DNA from: Clostridioides mangenotii TR
GTDB lineage: Bacteria; Bacillota; Clostridia; Peptostreptococcales; Peptostreptococcaceae
NCBI RefSeq assembly: GCF_000498755.1
Contig: NZ_AXUS01000019.1
Coordinates: 1 to 64,000, forward strand
Direction of reading: 5' to 3'
DNA: 64,000 nt
Shown: piece after piece, positions 17,751 to 26,757 of the stretch
Numbering within the stretch: position 1 is the first letter of the stretch
Layout of the letters: every line of letters starts with the position of its first letter
The notes under the pieces: model-generated
Told to the model about the DNA's origin: nothing
Seen by the model: only the letters and a program-made list of their open reading frames with translations
Databases searched by the model: none
Translations under genes and position numbers: made by a program

Positions 17751-19196
17751 TTAAAACTTGTTTCTCCACAAAGAAGGTGAAAATACAATTAAAAACGGAA
17801 ATAATTCCAAACGACCTGCCAACATATCAAAGCACAGCACTAGTTTTGAGAATACCGAAAAATCGAAATAACTCTGAGTAGGCCCTACTCCTGCCAATCC
17901 CGGCCCAACATTATTTAAACAACTTAATACCGCACTAAAAGTAGTCGCAAAATCCAAATTTTGAATTGATACTAACAATACCGATAAAATCAACATAATT
18001 ACATAGACAATAAAATATATGTATACACCGTGAATAACCTCACCGCTAACTCTTTTTTTATCTATTGTAACAATACTAACAGATTGAGGATGAAGAATAT
18101 GTTTGATCTCTTGCCTTACAGTCTTCACAAGGATAATCAACCTGGATGTTTTAATTCCACCTCCAGTAGATCCTGCACATGCCCCAATTATCATTATTCC
18201 AAGTAGTATAGACTTCGAAAACATCGGCCACAAATCGTAATCCGCGGTAGCATAACCAGTAGATGTAATAATTGAGACCACCTGGAAAACTGCATATCTA
18301 AATGCTTTTATAGGAGTTTCGTATATGCCTAAGATATTTATAGCTATAGCAATTGTTGCGAATAGAATAATTCCTAGATAAACTCTTACTTCCTCGCTCT
18401 TAAACGCTATAGAAAATTTCTTGATTATAAATAAATACAATATATTGAAATTTATCCCAAATAGTACCATAAAAAGAACAAGAACACCCTCAATATAAGC
18501 ACTGTCATAGTGCGCTATACTATCGATCCTATTTGAAAATCCACCTGTACCAGCAGTACTAAACATGTGAATTAGACTATCAAATAAAGACATCCCTCCA
18601 CACATCAACATTATAGTTAAAATTATAGATAAAAGAATATAAATTCCATATAATATTTTAGCCGTAGATCTAACCTTAGGCACGATTTTTTTCATTGTAG
18701 GTCCAGGCACTTCTGCACGCAACAAGTGCACTGATCTTTTTTCAGTCAATGGAATGAATGCCAATACGAATACCAAAACTCCCATACCACCTATCCAGTG
18801 AGTAAAACTCCTCCAAAACAACATTCCCTGAGGTAAATTTTCCAGATCGCTTAATATAGTAGACCCTGTTGTACTAAACCCAGATACGGTCTCAAAAAAA
18901 GCATCGATAAAAGTTGGAATACTCCCGCTTATCAAGTAGGGAATACATCCGAATAAAGACCAAAGTACCCAAGTAAAAGCCACAATTACGAAACCTTCTT
19001 TTGCGTAAATCCCTGAGTTATCCGGTTTTTTTCTACCAAAAATTAAAAATAGTACAAATAATAAAGTTGAAGTCATGAAAAAATCAACTGCTTCTTTTTC
19101 TCCATTTAAAATTGACACTATCCCCGGGATTAGCAATAACAAGCCCTCAATACCCATTAGCTTTCCCAATATATATACTACCATTCTTTTATTCAT
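17751..19196 (-). CDS. trkH: TrkH family potassium uptake membrane subunit (copy 2)
   Basis: The 481-residue protein has the four pore-loop repeats of TrkH/KtrB channels, with filter glycines in SGFSTTGSTI, TAGTGGFSN, ITSTGYATAD and LNNVGPGLAG. It forms the K+ pathway and needs a cytoplasmic TrkA ring. It is highly similar across its whole length to the copy at 19509-20954, including both ends (MNKRMVVYILGKLMGIEGLLLLIPG and SLWRNKF). This shows tandem duplication. A 312-bp spacer with a terminator-like hairpin separates the copies, so this one may be expressed independently. Confidence 0.9.
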   Translation of the reverse strand: MNKRMVVYILGKLMGIEGLLLLIPGIVSILNGEKEAVDFFMTSTLLFVLFLIFGRKKPDNSGIYAKEGFVIVAFTWVLWSLFGCIPYLISGSIPTFIDAFFETVSGFSTTGSTILSDLENLPQGMLFWRSFTHWIGGMGVLVFVLAFIPLTEKRSVHLLRAEVPGPTMKKIVPKVRSTAKILYGIYILLSIILTIMLMCGGMSLFDSLIHMFSTAGTGGFSNRIDSIAHYDSAYIEGVLVLFMVLFGINFNILYLFIIKKFSIAFKSEEVRVYLGIILFATIAIAINILGIYETPIKAFRYAVFQVVSIITSTGYATADYDLWPMFSKSILLGIMIIGACAGSTGGGIKTSRLIILVKTVRQEIKHILHPQSVSIVTIDKKRVSGEVIHGVYIYFIVYVIMLILSVLLVSIQNLDFATTFSAVLSCLNNVGPGLAGVGPTQSYFDFSVFSKLVLCFDMLAGRLELFPFLIVFSPSLWRNKF

Positions 19197-19414
19197 AGTT
19201 TCTTTCCTATCCCTCTTTTGTTTATAATTATTTCCCTATAACTTATTTTTTTATAATTACTCTTATATCTCTTTTATTTAAAATTACTTAGTTAGATTAC
19301 TTTCTTTAAAATCACTTATCTATTACTACGATATCTATAATTTTATATACAATATTATCATCATTCCATATATTATACTGTAACAAGTAATAACAAAGGT
19401 ATCAACAATAAAAT

Positions 19415-19446
19415 AAGCCTATAATATTAAAACTCTTATAGACTTT
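19415..19446 (-). terminator. Weak terminator between the two trkH copies
   Basis: The stem AAGCCTATAA/TTATAGACTT (with wobble pairs) is followed on the minus strand by TTATTTTATT. It lies in the 312-bp spacer between copies, which otherwise shows only AT-rich sequence with short degenerate repeats around 19200-19330. Confidence 0.45.
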
Positions 19447-19508
19447 ATAATATAACTAAAATATTTAATTATTAACAGTATTTATCAATATAAAACTCTG
19501 ACAAAACC

Positions 19509-20954
19509 TTAAAATTTGCTTCTCCACAATGAAGGCGAAAATATTATCAAAAATGGAAATAGTTCTAAACGACCTGCCAACATATCAAAACAGAATACTA
19601 CCTTTGAAAATATCGAAAAATCATGAAAACTCTGAGTAGGCCCAGCACCTGCAATTCCCGGTCCAACATTGTTTATGCAGGTAAGTACGGCGCTAAATGT
19701 AGTAGGGAAGTCAATATTTTGTATAGATATCAAAATCACCGACAAAACAAAAATTAAAACATAGGCTATAAAATAGGTATAAACACCGTGAATAGTGTCG
19801 ACATCCACTCTTTTTTTATCGATAGTAACAATGCTCACGGATTTTGGGTGAAGAATGTGTTTAATTTCTTGTCTAACCGTTTTAAATAGTATAATTAATC
19901 TAGATACTTTAATACCACCTCCAGTAGACCCAGCACATGCACCGATTATCATTATTACAAGTATTACAGACTTCGAAAGCTGTGGCCACAAATCAAAATC
20001 AGCTGTTGCATAACCCGTTGTAGTAATAATCGAAGCTACTTGAAATACTGCGTATCTGAAAGCTTCTAAATGTGCTCCGTAAATACTTAATATATTAAAT
20101 GCTATAATAACTGTCGCAAGTACAATAATTCCTAAATAAGCCCTTACTTCCTCACTCTTAAATATCGGGGTAAACTTCTTAATCAGTAAAAAATAAAACA
20201 TATTGAAGTTAATACCAAATAATATCATAAAAATCGTGATAACAGACTCTATATACACGCTATTATAATATCCTATACTAGCGCTTTTATTAGAGAAACC
20301 GCCCGTGCCAGCTGTACCAAACATGTGAATCAAACTATCGAAAAACGACATACCTCCACACATCAACAGTATTGTCAAAATCAAAGATAAAATTATATAA
20401 ATTCCATATAATATCTTTGCTGTCGATCTTACTTTCGGTACAAGTTTATCTACAGCAGGACCTGGAACTTCCGCACGCATCAAGTGTATCGAACGTTTAT
20501 CGGTCAACGGAATAAAGGCTAAAACAAATACCAAAACTCCCATTCCGCCTATCCAGTGTGTGAAACTTCTCCAAAACAACATACCTTGAGATAAAGATTC
20601 TATATCATTTAAAACTGTAGAGCCTGTTGTTGTAAATCCAGAAACCGTTTCAAAAAATGCATCTATATAACTAGGAATACTTCCGCTAATAACAAAAGGT
20701 AGTGATCCAAATACAGACCAAAGTACCCATGCAAAAGCCACAATTATAAAGCCTTCTTTAGCATAAATTCCAGTATCATCTGGCTTTTTTCTACCAAATA
20801 ATAAATAAAATACAAATAATATTATCGATGTTATAAAAAAGGCAGTTGCATTTTCTTCACGATATAAAATAGCTACAATTCCAGGTATTAGCAATAACAA
20901 TCCTTCAATTCCCAGCATTTTACCCAATATATATACTATCATTTTTTTATTCAT
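19509..20954 (-). CDS. trkH: TrkH family potassium uptake membrane subunit (copy 1)
   Basis: The 481-residue protein is the K+-conducting membrane subunit, with four filter regions SGFTTTGSTV, TAGTGGFSN, ITTTGYATAD and INNVGPGIAG. It starts 8 bp after the trkA stop, so the two are co-transcribed and this copy is the natural partner of TrkA. The adjacent copy at 17751 has the same length and order of motifs. Confidence 0.92.
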   Translation of the reverse strand: MNKKMIVYILGKMLGIEGLLLLIPGIVAILYREENATAFFITSIILFVFYLLFGRKKPDDTGIYAKEGFIIVAFAWVLWSVFGSLPFVISGSIPSYIDAFFETVSGFTTTGSTVLNDIESLSQGMLFWRSFTHWIGGMGVLVFVLAFIPLTDKRSIHLMRAEVPGPAVDKLVPKVRSTAKILYGIYIILSLILTILLMCGGMSFFDSLIHMFGTAGTGGFSNKSASIGYYNSVYIESVITIFMILFGINFNMFYFLLIKKFTPIFKSEEVRAYLGIIVLATVIIAFNILSIYGAHLEAFRYAVFQVASIITTTGYATADFDLWPQLSKSVILVIMIIGACAGSTGGGIKVSRLIILFKTVRQEIKHILHPKSVSIVTIDKKRVDVDTIHGVYTYFIAYVLIFVLSVILISIQNIDFPTTFSAVLTCINNVGPGIAGAGPTQSFHDFSIFSKVVFCFDMLAGRLELFPFLIIFSPSLWRSKF

Positions 20955-20962
20955 AATTTATC

Positions 20963-22330
20963 CTATCCCTCTACCTTAAATATATCATTTAAATCATTAA
21001 AACGGTGACAAGTTGTAACGACGATAACACTATCGCCAATCTTTAGCAGTTCATTCCCATCAGGAATAATAATCTTTCGTTTTCTAACAATACAAGCTAT
21101 CAACAAATTATCCTTTAATTTCAATTCTTTAATTGGGATACCTAGATAAGATGTATTTTCTCTAATGATAAACTCAATAGCTTCTATCTGATTATTGACC
21201 AAACGGTATACTGTTTCTATATTCGCACTAGCCAATGAATTCTGCATAGCCCTTACATAACCTAAAATTGTATCCGCAGTAACAGTCTTTGGAGATACAA
21301 CTGTTTCAATTCCGATATCATCCACTATACTAGTCAATGGTTCACTATTAACTTTAGTAACTATCTTAGATGCCTTTCTAGTTTTAGCGTATATCGACAT
21401 AATTATATTCTCTTCATCAATTCCAGTTAAAGCAACAAATGCACCTACTCTATCGATGCCCTCTTCTTCTAATAGTTCATGATTGGTTGCATCACCGTGG
21501 ATAATTGTTACATCTGGAAGCAATTCACATAGTTCCATACATCTATCGTAATCGCGTTCAAGAATCTTGACCTGTACACCCAAGCTGCATAATTTCCTAG
21601 CCAGATAATAGGATACCCTACTACCCCCACAGATCATAACTGTAGAAACTTTATTCTTAAATTTACCAGTAACTTTGAAAAACTTTTCTATACCCCTATG
21701 AGAAGAAGCTATATAAATTTTATCTCCAGATTCTAAAACAAATTCTCCACTAGGAATAAGAACTTTTTGATTTCTCTTTACTGCACAAATTAGAACAGAA
21801 TGCGAATATTTTTTTGACAGTTCTTCAAGGCTCAATCCATCTATTGGACTTCCCTGCTCTACCTTAAACTCGACCAACTCCACTTTACCTTTTGCAAACG
21901 TCTCTATTTTACTAGCAGAAGGGAAAATCAACACCCTTGATATTTCCTCAGCCACTTCAAGCTCCGGATTAACAGCCATAGATAACCTTAGGTCGTCCTT
22001 AATCAAATACATTTGCTTATAATAAACCGGGTTTCTTACTCTGGCTATAGTTTTTTCAGCCCCTAATTTCTTCGCAAGCAGGCAGCACATCATATTCATA
22101 GAATCCGATGAAGTACAGGCAATTGCCAGATTAGCGGTATCAATTCCCGCCTCAATTAAAACTTCATGGCTCGCTCCATCTCCTTCAATACCAATAACAT
22201 CTAGCTCATTAATAGAGTTCTTTAATTTTGCAGATTTATAGTCTATTAAAACAATATCATGGTCTTCTTCTGATAGCTGTTTTGCTAATTTATGCCCAAC
22301 TTTTCCGTCTCCAATAATCACTATTTTCAT
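20963..22330 (-). CDS. trkA: Trk system potassium transporter regulatory subunit TrkA
   Basis: The 455-residue protein has two tandem RCK units. Each has a Rossmann NAD-binding half (IIGDGKVGHKLAKQL at residues 5-19, and MICGGSRVSYYLARKL in the middle) followed by a TrkA_C domain (IDGLSLEELSKKYS and LGIPIKELKL). It binds nucleotide on the cytoplasmic face of TrkH and gates K+ entry. It is first in the operon, with a good promoter upstream. Confidence 0.93.
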   Translation of the reverse strand: MKIVIIGDGKVGHKLAKQLSEEDHDIVLIDYKSAKLKNSINELDVIGIEGDGASHEVLIEAGIDTANLAIACTSSDSMNMMCCLLAKKLGAEKTIARVRNPVYYKQMYLIKDDLRLSMAVNPELEVAEEISRVLIFPSASKIETFAKGKVELVEFKVEQGSPIDGLSLEELSKKYSHSVLICAVKRNQKVLIPSGEFVLESGDKIYIASSHRGIEKFFKVTGKFKNKVSTVMICGGSRVSYYLARKLCSLGVQVKILERDYDRCMELCELLPDVTIIHGDATNHELLEEEGIDRVGAFVALTGIDEENIIMSIYAKTRKASKIVTKVNSEPLTSIVDDIGIETVVSPKTVTADTILGYVRAMQNSLASANIETVYRLVNNQIEAIEFIIRENTSYLGIPIKELKLKDNLLIACIVRKRKIIIPDGNELLKIGDSVIVVTTCHRFNDLNDIFKVEG

Positions 22331-22370
22331 CTATATTTTCCTATTTCCTCTCATTGTTATAATAATCTCC

Positions 22371-22399
22371 ATGATAGCATATATAAGGGTTTGAGACAA
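22371..22399 (-). promoter_or_regulatory. Sigma-A promoter of the trkA-trkH operon
   Basis: On the minus strand TTGTCT (22394-22399) and TATCAT (22371-22376) are 17 bp apart, about 40 bp before the trkA start. Confidence 0.6.
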
Positions 22400-22568
22400 T
22401 TGTTTGTTGTAATTAATAATCTATTTTTTAATTAATTTTACTATTATATAAAACAAATTCATTAAAAAAAGAAGCTATCTATAAAATCTTTAAGATAACT
22501 CCTTTTATTTTAACCCAATCATCAATAAAATTAAAAATCTTACACTAACTAAATCCCATTAACTACCT

Positions 22569-22968
22569 CTTTCACAACCTATACGAATCAACCAATGCCG
22601 GTAAATCATTAATATAACTAACAGTCATCAACTTATCCACATTATACTTACCCTGAAAACTTAGCCATTGCTCCTTAATATCATTCAAATCTACCAAGTT
22701 TTTCTCCTGTCAATACTTGTAGTAAAATATTTTCAGCTGATGACAATTGTTCATCAAAATTATTTAACAGGCTTTGGTACTTCTCCCGAAGTCTTGTTGA
22801 ACGCCATCGGCATTTATATAACCTGCAAAAGCATATGGCAACCCTAGTGATGCTGCAATATACGCAGATGTAGGAACTCCCATCTAGTCCCAAATCTACT
22901 CTATTTGGATACAGCGTCTCTAAAGTTCCGAAACACTCTGCAACTTGAAGTGTCGTTATTATTCATTT
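22569..22968 (-). pseudogene. Remnant of an LLM-class (luciferase-like) flavin-dependent oxidoreductase
   Basis: Different minus-strand frames give, in order, VAECFGTLETLYPNRVDLGL, then PTSAYIAASLGLPYAFAGYI, and finally a C-terminal piece KEQWLSFQGKYNVDKLMTV followed by SYINDLPALVDSY. These match in order the N-terminal, middle and C-terminal landmarks of bacterial luciferase-like monooxygenases. Large internal parts are deleted and several stops interrupt the frame. An AAGGAGGGTTATAAATG start signal survives at about 22966. Confidence 0.65.
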
Positions 22969-23023
22969 ATAACCCTCCTTAATAGAAAAGCCTAGTTTTC
23001 ATCATTAATCATAGTTCATATAA

Positions 23024-23135
23024 ACTACTCTAATATACCTTATACCACTTTTAAGTCTAAATAATCTAACATTTCTATGCTCAGGCAATTGCTTATCTTC
23101 ACAATCTAATGTTACATCTGCATCTACCCAAATTT
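23024..23135 (-). pseudogene. Unrecognised C-terminal gene remnant
   Basis: An open minus-strand frame of about 40 residues (WVDADVTLDCEDKQLPEHRN, then VRLFRLKSGIRYIRVVYMNY) ends at a stop near 23024. It has no start codon or ribosome binding site, with a stop just upstream. The composition looks protein-like, but I do not recognise the family. Confidence 0.3.
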
Positions 23136-23162
23136 AGACTTTTGACTTTTCCTAATAAAATC

Positions 23163-23201
23163 AAAAAAGGAACTACTTAAATATTATATCTAAGTAATTC
23201 C
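23163..23201 (-). terminator. Terminator of the carD-like gene
   Basis: An 11-bp stem (GGAATTACTTA with its near-complement) is followed on the minus strand by six T residues, just past the stop of the CarD-like gene. Confidence 0.85.
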
Positions 23202-23206
23202 TATTT

Positions 23207-23707
23207 CTATTGTTTATCTACTGCTCTTTCTATATACGATCTTACTTCATCAGGAGAGATATTTAAAACAACCGCAAATTCTTCATTTATCAATCTTTCC
23301 GCTTCTTTCATGATATCACTGTCTACTTTATGCACTTTTTTTCCAATAGATTCTGTGTATCCTTTATTTGAATATATACATCTTATTAATGTAATTAATT
23401 CATCACATTTACCCCTTTTTAGTATTGCTTTAAATTGATTATTCCTTGCTTTCTCATCGTCTATCCATAAGCTATTTAAATTGGGGCTATCATTAATTAA
23501 TGATTTTACCTCTTCTTCTGATATTATTTTTCTAATTGTAATTTTATTGTTCTCTACAGGCGTTTTTATTACCGTGGTATCGTTGTATACTGGGCTTAAA
23601 ATGTAGTATTTTCTTTTTTCATTACCTATAAAACTCTCATTTGCTATATCTACTACTTTACATACACCTGTCATTCCGTACACTATATAGTCATCAATCT
23701 TAAACAT
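23207..23707 (-). CDS. CarD family transcriptional regulator
   Basis: The 166-residue protein begins MFKIDDYIVYGMTGVCKVVDI, the CarD/TRCF RNA-polymerase-interacting fold (FxxGDxVVYPxxGVGxV in the family). A helical C-terminal domain follows, ending SPDEVRSYIERAVDK. CarD proteins bind the RNA polymerase beta subunit and stabilise or modulate promoter opening. I chose the ATG at 23705-23707 because GGTGAG lies 5 bases upstream and the family motif begins there; the longer frame to 23767 runs through a leader hairpin. It is monocistronic, with its own terminator. Confidence 0.82.
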   Translation of the reverse strand: MFKIDDYIVYGMTGVCKVVDIANESFIGNEKRKYYILSPVYNDTTVIKTPVENNKITIRKIISEEEVKSLINDSPNLNSLWIDDEKARNNQFKAILKRGKCDELITLIRCIYSNKGYTESIGKKVHKVDSDIMKEAERLINEEFAVVLNISPDEVRSYIERAVDKQ

Positions 23708-23735
23708 TAAGAGCTCACCATCCTTAAAATAATAA

Positions 23736-23777
23736 ACGAGTAGCTTTTGCCAACTGGAGTTAACCAAAACTACTCGT
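23736..23777 (-). promoter_or_regulatory. Stable hairpin in the leader of the CarD-like gene
   Basis: The arms ACGAGTAG...TTTTG and CAAAA...CTACTCGT form a 13-bp stem with one bulged base and a 15-base loop, about 30 bp before the start codon. It has no strong T run, so it may be a control element or a weak attenuator. Confidence 0.5.
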
Positions 23778-23970
23778 ATATATACATTTTATCACATTTA
23801 GCAACTTTAAGATAATGAAAAGATTATTTTAATGCTTTTTAAAATTTTATTATTCAAATAATCGTCTTCCTTTTTGTAAAGTAAAGACTAATACGCCAAA
23901 TCAGATCCATCTTAATCCTAATCGATATTAATCTTAAATCTTTTTATTAATCAATATAAACTTGTAGTAT

Positions 23971-25455
23971 TTATAACATTGGCTGTTGATTATTCATAGA
24001 ATAACCATCGCTTCTAATATCTCTTATATCTAATTTATCAGCTTTTGTTTTAACCTTGCTTAGTTTTTTAACTGCTCCATAAGGCTCCTTCAATGAAAGT
24101 TTATCTCCATTTCCAGTAATAATCCACAGAACTTTATACCCTCTAGGTATCGTTTGTAACCTCTTTTCGCCCTTGCCATCAGTAAAATACACTATTAAAT
24201 TTATCTTTTTATTGTTAGCGTATTCAAAAACTGGAGTGAAATTAGTACTTCCACCTTTTTTAACTCTATCTTTTACATCTTTTACAGATTTAACTTTGTA
24301 TGCACGTCTAATTTCACTATCGCATTCTATAATTGTAATTTCATGGTTGTAATTTTTAACAATATTTAGAACCTCTTTAACTGCTTGTTTAAACTCTTCA
24401 TCGCTAATACTTCCACTTATATCAATAGCAACAGCTATTTCTGCTTTATGAGATCTCAATTCGCCTCTCAAGTCTAATCTATCTGGTTGTCTTCTATTTC
24501 TTCTCGTTATAGTCTTCTTTTTATTGCTTTCAATAGTTCCTATCAATCTATTTAAATATAAATTCCAAGGCAATTCGCCTTTGCTATTTTTGAAAGCTGA
24601 TATCATATCTTTTAAATAAGCCGGGTTTTCACCTTTTTGAGAATTATCTATAAATTTTTCTGTAAATTCTCTAAGAGTTTTTCCGTCTACATCATCCGAA
24701 TCATCCCAAATTTCATGAGTTTTTTCTAAACTAAATTCTGTTTCTATATTGTCTGATTCATCACTGTTTTCGCCTTTATTATTTTTGTCTTTGTTATTTT
24801 CGTCTTTATTATCGACATCTTTATTATCGCCTTCTTTGTAATCATCTTCTCTATCCTCATCCATCTTATCGAGTAAATCCAGCTCAGTTTGAATCTTTTC
24901 AACGTAGTATTCAAAAGTTTCATATGGCTCAAGTTTTAAAGAATAATTTACATTTACCCAATCTAAGGTAATAGCATATGGCGTCAGATAATCTAAATAT
25001 TTATTTACTACTATATCCATTGCCATATTAATAGCTAATGTACTATATCTACCTTTTAAACCTTTTGCTCTCACTAAGTGCATTGATACTACATGAAGAA
25101 TTTCGTGCTTAATAGAACTCTCCATTTGTTTTATATTGAGGTTTAGAAAAATCATTGGATTAAAATATATTACATATTTAGCGCCTTTAAAATTGACAGC
25201 TGTTGAGCTACTTATATCAAACCTTATCTCCCTTGACATTTGAAATAGAAAATACCCATAAAAATTATCTTTATCTTCCATAAGACTCAAATTAACTTTA
25301 TCTACAATACTAAAGAACTCATTCTCAAAATCTTGCGGTATATCTATCTCAAATCTTTCATTAGCTCGGTTTGCTTTTAAAATAGCTACATTATCGATGA
25401 GTTCTATTGTTCTATCGTAAAGCCACTTTACTTGTTTATCAAAATAATTTTCCAT
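23971..25455 (-). CDS. VWA-like protein with HExxH metallopeptidase-like N-terminal domain (DUF2201 type)
   Basis: The 494-residue protein has an N-terminal domain with HEILH at residues 117-121, a zincin-type motif. A very acidic low-complexity linker follows (about 197-238, DNKDxxNKDK repeats). The C-terminal von Willebrand A-like domain has the MIDAS motif DISGS at 345-349 and a second metal loop TDGKG at 425-429. This is the pattern of DUF2201 proteins, which pair with MoxR-like AAA+ ATPases. The ATPase gene ends 3 bp upstream, so the two are co-translated. The pair probably acts as a chaperone or remodelling machine; the target is unknown. Confidence 0.8.
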   Translation of the reverse strand: MENYFDKQVKWLYDRTIELIDNVAILKANRANERFEIDIPQDFENEFFSIVDKVNLSLMEDKDNFYGYFLFQMSREIRFDISSSTAVNFKGAKYVIYFNPMIFLNLNIKQMESSIKHEILHVVSMHLVRAKGLKGRYSTLAINMAMDIVVNKYLDYLTPYAITLDWVNVNYSLKLEPYETFEYYVEKIQTELDLLDKMDEDREDDYKEGDNKDVDNKDENNKDKNNKGENSDESDNIETEFSLEKTHEIWDDSDDVDGKTLREFTEKFIDNSQKGENPAYLKDMISAFKNSKGELPWNLYLNRLIGTIESNKKKTITRRNRRQPDRLDLRGELRSHKAEIAVAIDISGSISDEEFKQAVKEVLNIVKNYNHEITIIECDSEIRRAYKVKSVKDVKDRVKKGGSTNFTPVFEYANNKKINLIVYFTDGKGEKRLQTIPRGYKVLWIITGNGDKLSLKEPYGAVKKLSKVKTKADKLDIRDIRSDGYSMNNQQPML

Positions 25456-25458
25456 ACA

Positions 25459-26589
25459 TTATCCCCTTATTAAGTTATAAGATTCAAAATACGCCTCCAC
25501 AAACTCTTCATTCTCTATAGCTTTTTTATACACTTCAGTATAACTATATTTCATATCCTTCATAATCCCTACCATCAGATCCACCGGATATATTTTTAAA
25601 AACTCAATAAATCTATCTATATAATCGTTTGATTTATATTTACCATTTTTTATATTCGAATCTAAGATTTTCAAAATATTCATTGCCGATAGATACAGTC
25701 TTGTATGACTTTCATTTATCGCTCTTTCTACAACAGATTTACTAAGAGTTTCTCCTAAAAACACATCTTCATAGGATATCAATAAGCTGTTATCTGCTTC
25801 AATAAAACTTATAAACTCTTCTGCAATAACCGTCCCTACATTACCTTTTAAAACATTTACAAATATAGCTCTCGGTACTAAATCTTTTTTCTCTTTATAG
25901 ATTTTGTAACTTTTTGAAATTCTTTCATAGCTTCTTGGAGTTGCCCTTACATCATCTTCATTTTCTTTATTTAAATATTCTGGGAAGGTTGAAATAAACT
26001 CAACAACCTTTTGTTCAATCCCTACATCTATCGCCCATTTTAACCACTGTACATAATCACTTTCCATATTAAGCCATACAAACCTATTTTCTTGAGCTGC
26101 ATCCATGTCCACAACTTGATAATCAAAATCCGAACCATATTTACTTGAAGGATTCATAGCTGCTAAAATTTTTACATCATCATGCAAGTTGTACCCATTG
26201 ATTTCTCTATTTAATATTAAATTCATAAGCTCTTGCTGTACTGTATGCTCGCAACGATTTATCTCATCAATAAATAAAAGAACTGTCTTACCTTTAGATA
26301 TTTCTTCATCGATATCCCTTAACTTGTTATGAACAGCATATACTGTCATCTTTTTTTCTTTCTTATCCCCACCGGAATTAATATCTATATATGATTCCAC
26401 AGTTGGAAGACCGCCTATTTCACCTTCTTTAAGTAGGTTTCCATCAATAACTATTAAACTCCAATTATTCTGCTTGGCAAGCTTCTTCGCTAAAGCTGTT
26501 TTTCCTATTCCACTTTCACCAACTACTAAAGGTACTTCTCTAGTAGATAGCACTAAGTCAACGCTTTGTAATGTATCTATAAAATTCAT
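25459..26589 (-). CDS. MoxR-like AAA+ ATPase
   Basis: The 376-residue protein has Walker A GESGIGKT at residues 24-31, Walker B VLLFIDEINR at about 103-112, and a sensor-1 asparagine in ILAAMNPSS. It continues with YERISKSYKIYK and a helical lid. The layout (short N-terminus, AAA_5-type core) is that of MoxR-family ATPases. These usually act with a VWA-domain partner, here encoded immediately downstream. The upstream neighbour is a helical-repeat protein, separated by a 24-bp repeat array. Confidence 0.83.
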   Translation of the reverse strand: MNFIDTLQSVDLVLSTREVPLVVGESGIGKTALAKKLAKQNNWSLIVIDGNLLKEGEIGGLPTVESYIDINSGGDKKEKKMTVYAVHNKLRDIDEEISKGKTVLLFIDEINRCEHTVQQELMNLILNREINGYNLHDDVKILAAMNPSSKYGSDFDYQVVDMDAAQENRFVWLNMESDYVQWLKWAIDVGIEQKVVEFISTFPEYLNKENEDDVRATPRSYERISKSYKIYKEKKDLVPRAIFVNVLKGNVGTVIAEEFISFIEADNSLLISYEDVFLGETLSKSVVERAINESHTRLYLSAMNILKILDSNIKNGKYKSNDYIDRFIEFLKIYPVDLMVGIMKDMKYSYTEVYKKAIENEEFVEAYFESYNLIRG

Positions 26590-26616
26590 TTTGCCTCTCT
26601 CCTATTTCATCTTTAT

Positions 26617-26757
26617 CATCTATTATAAGTCTTAACTTTTCGCCTATATAAGTTTTTAACTTTTCATCTATTGTAAGTCTTAACGTTTACCTGTTTAGTT
26701 TTTAACTTTTTATCTATTATAACTCTTAATTGTTCATCTATATAAATTTTAACTTTT
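26617..26757. repeat. Six degenerate tandem repeats of 22-26 bp
   Basis: Units beginning at about 26617, 26641, 26665, 26690, 26711 and 26735 share a pattern like CATCTATTATAAGT-CTTAACTTTT. The last unit runs into the 3' end of the helical-repeat gene, whose final codons and stop therefore lie inside the array. Confidence 0.8.

Noticed and set aside
24744-24932. 62-codon frame inside the VWA gene
   Set aside because: It is a shadow of the acidic repeat linker, rich in Lys/Ile/Thr, with no start signal.
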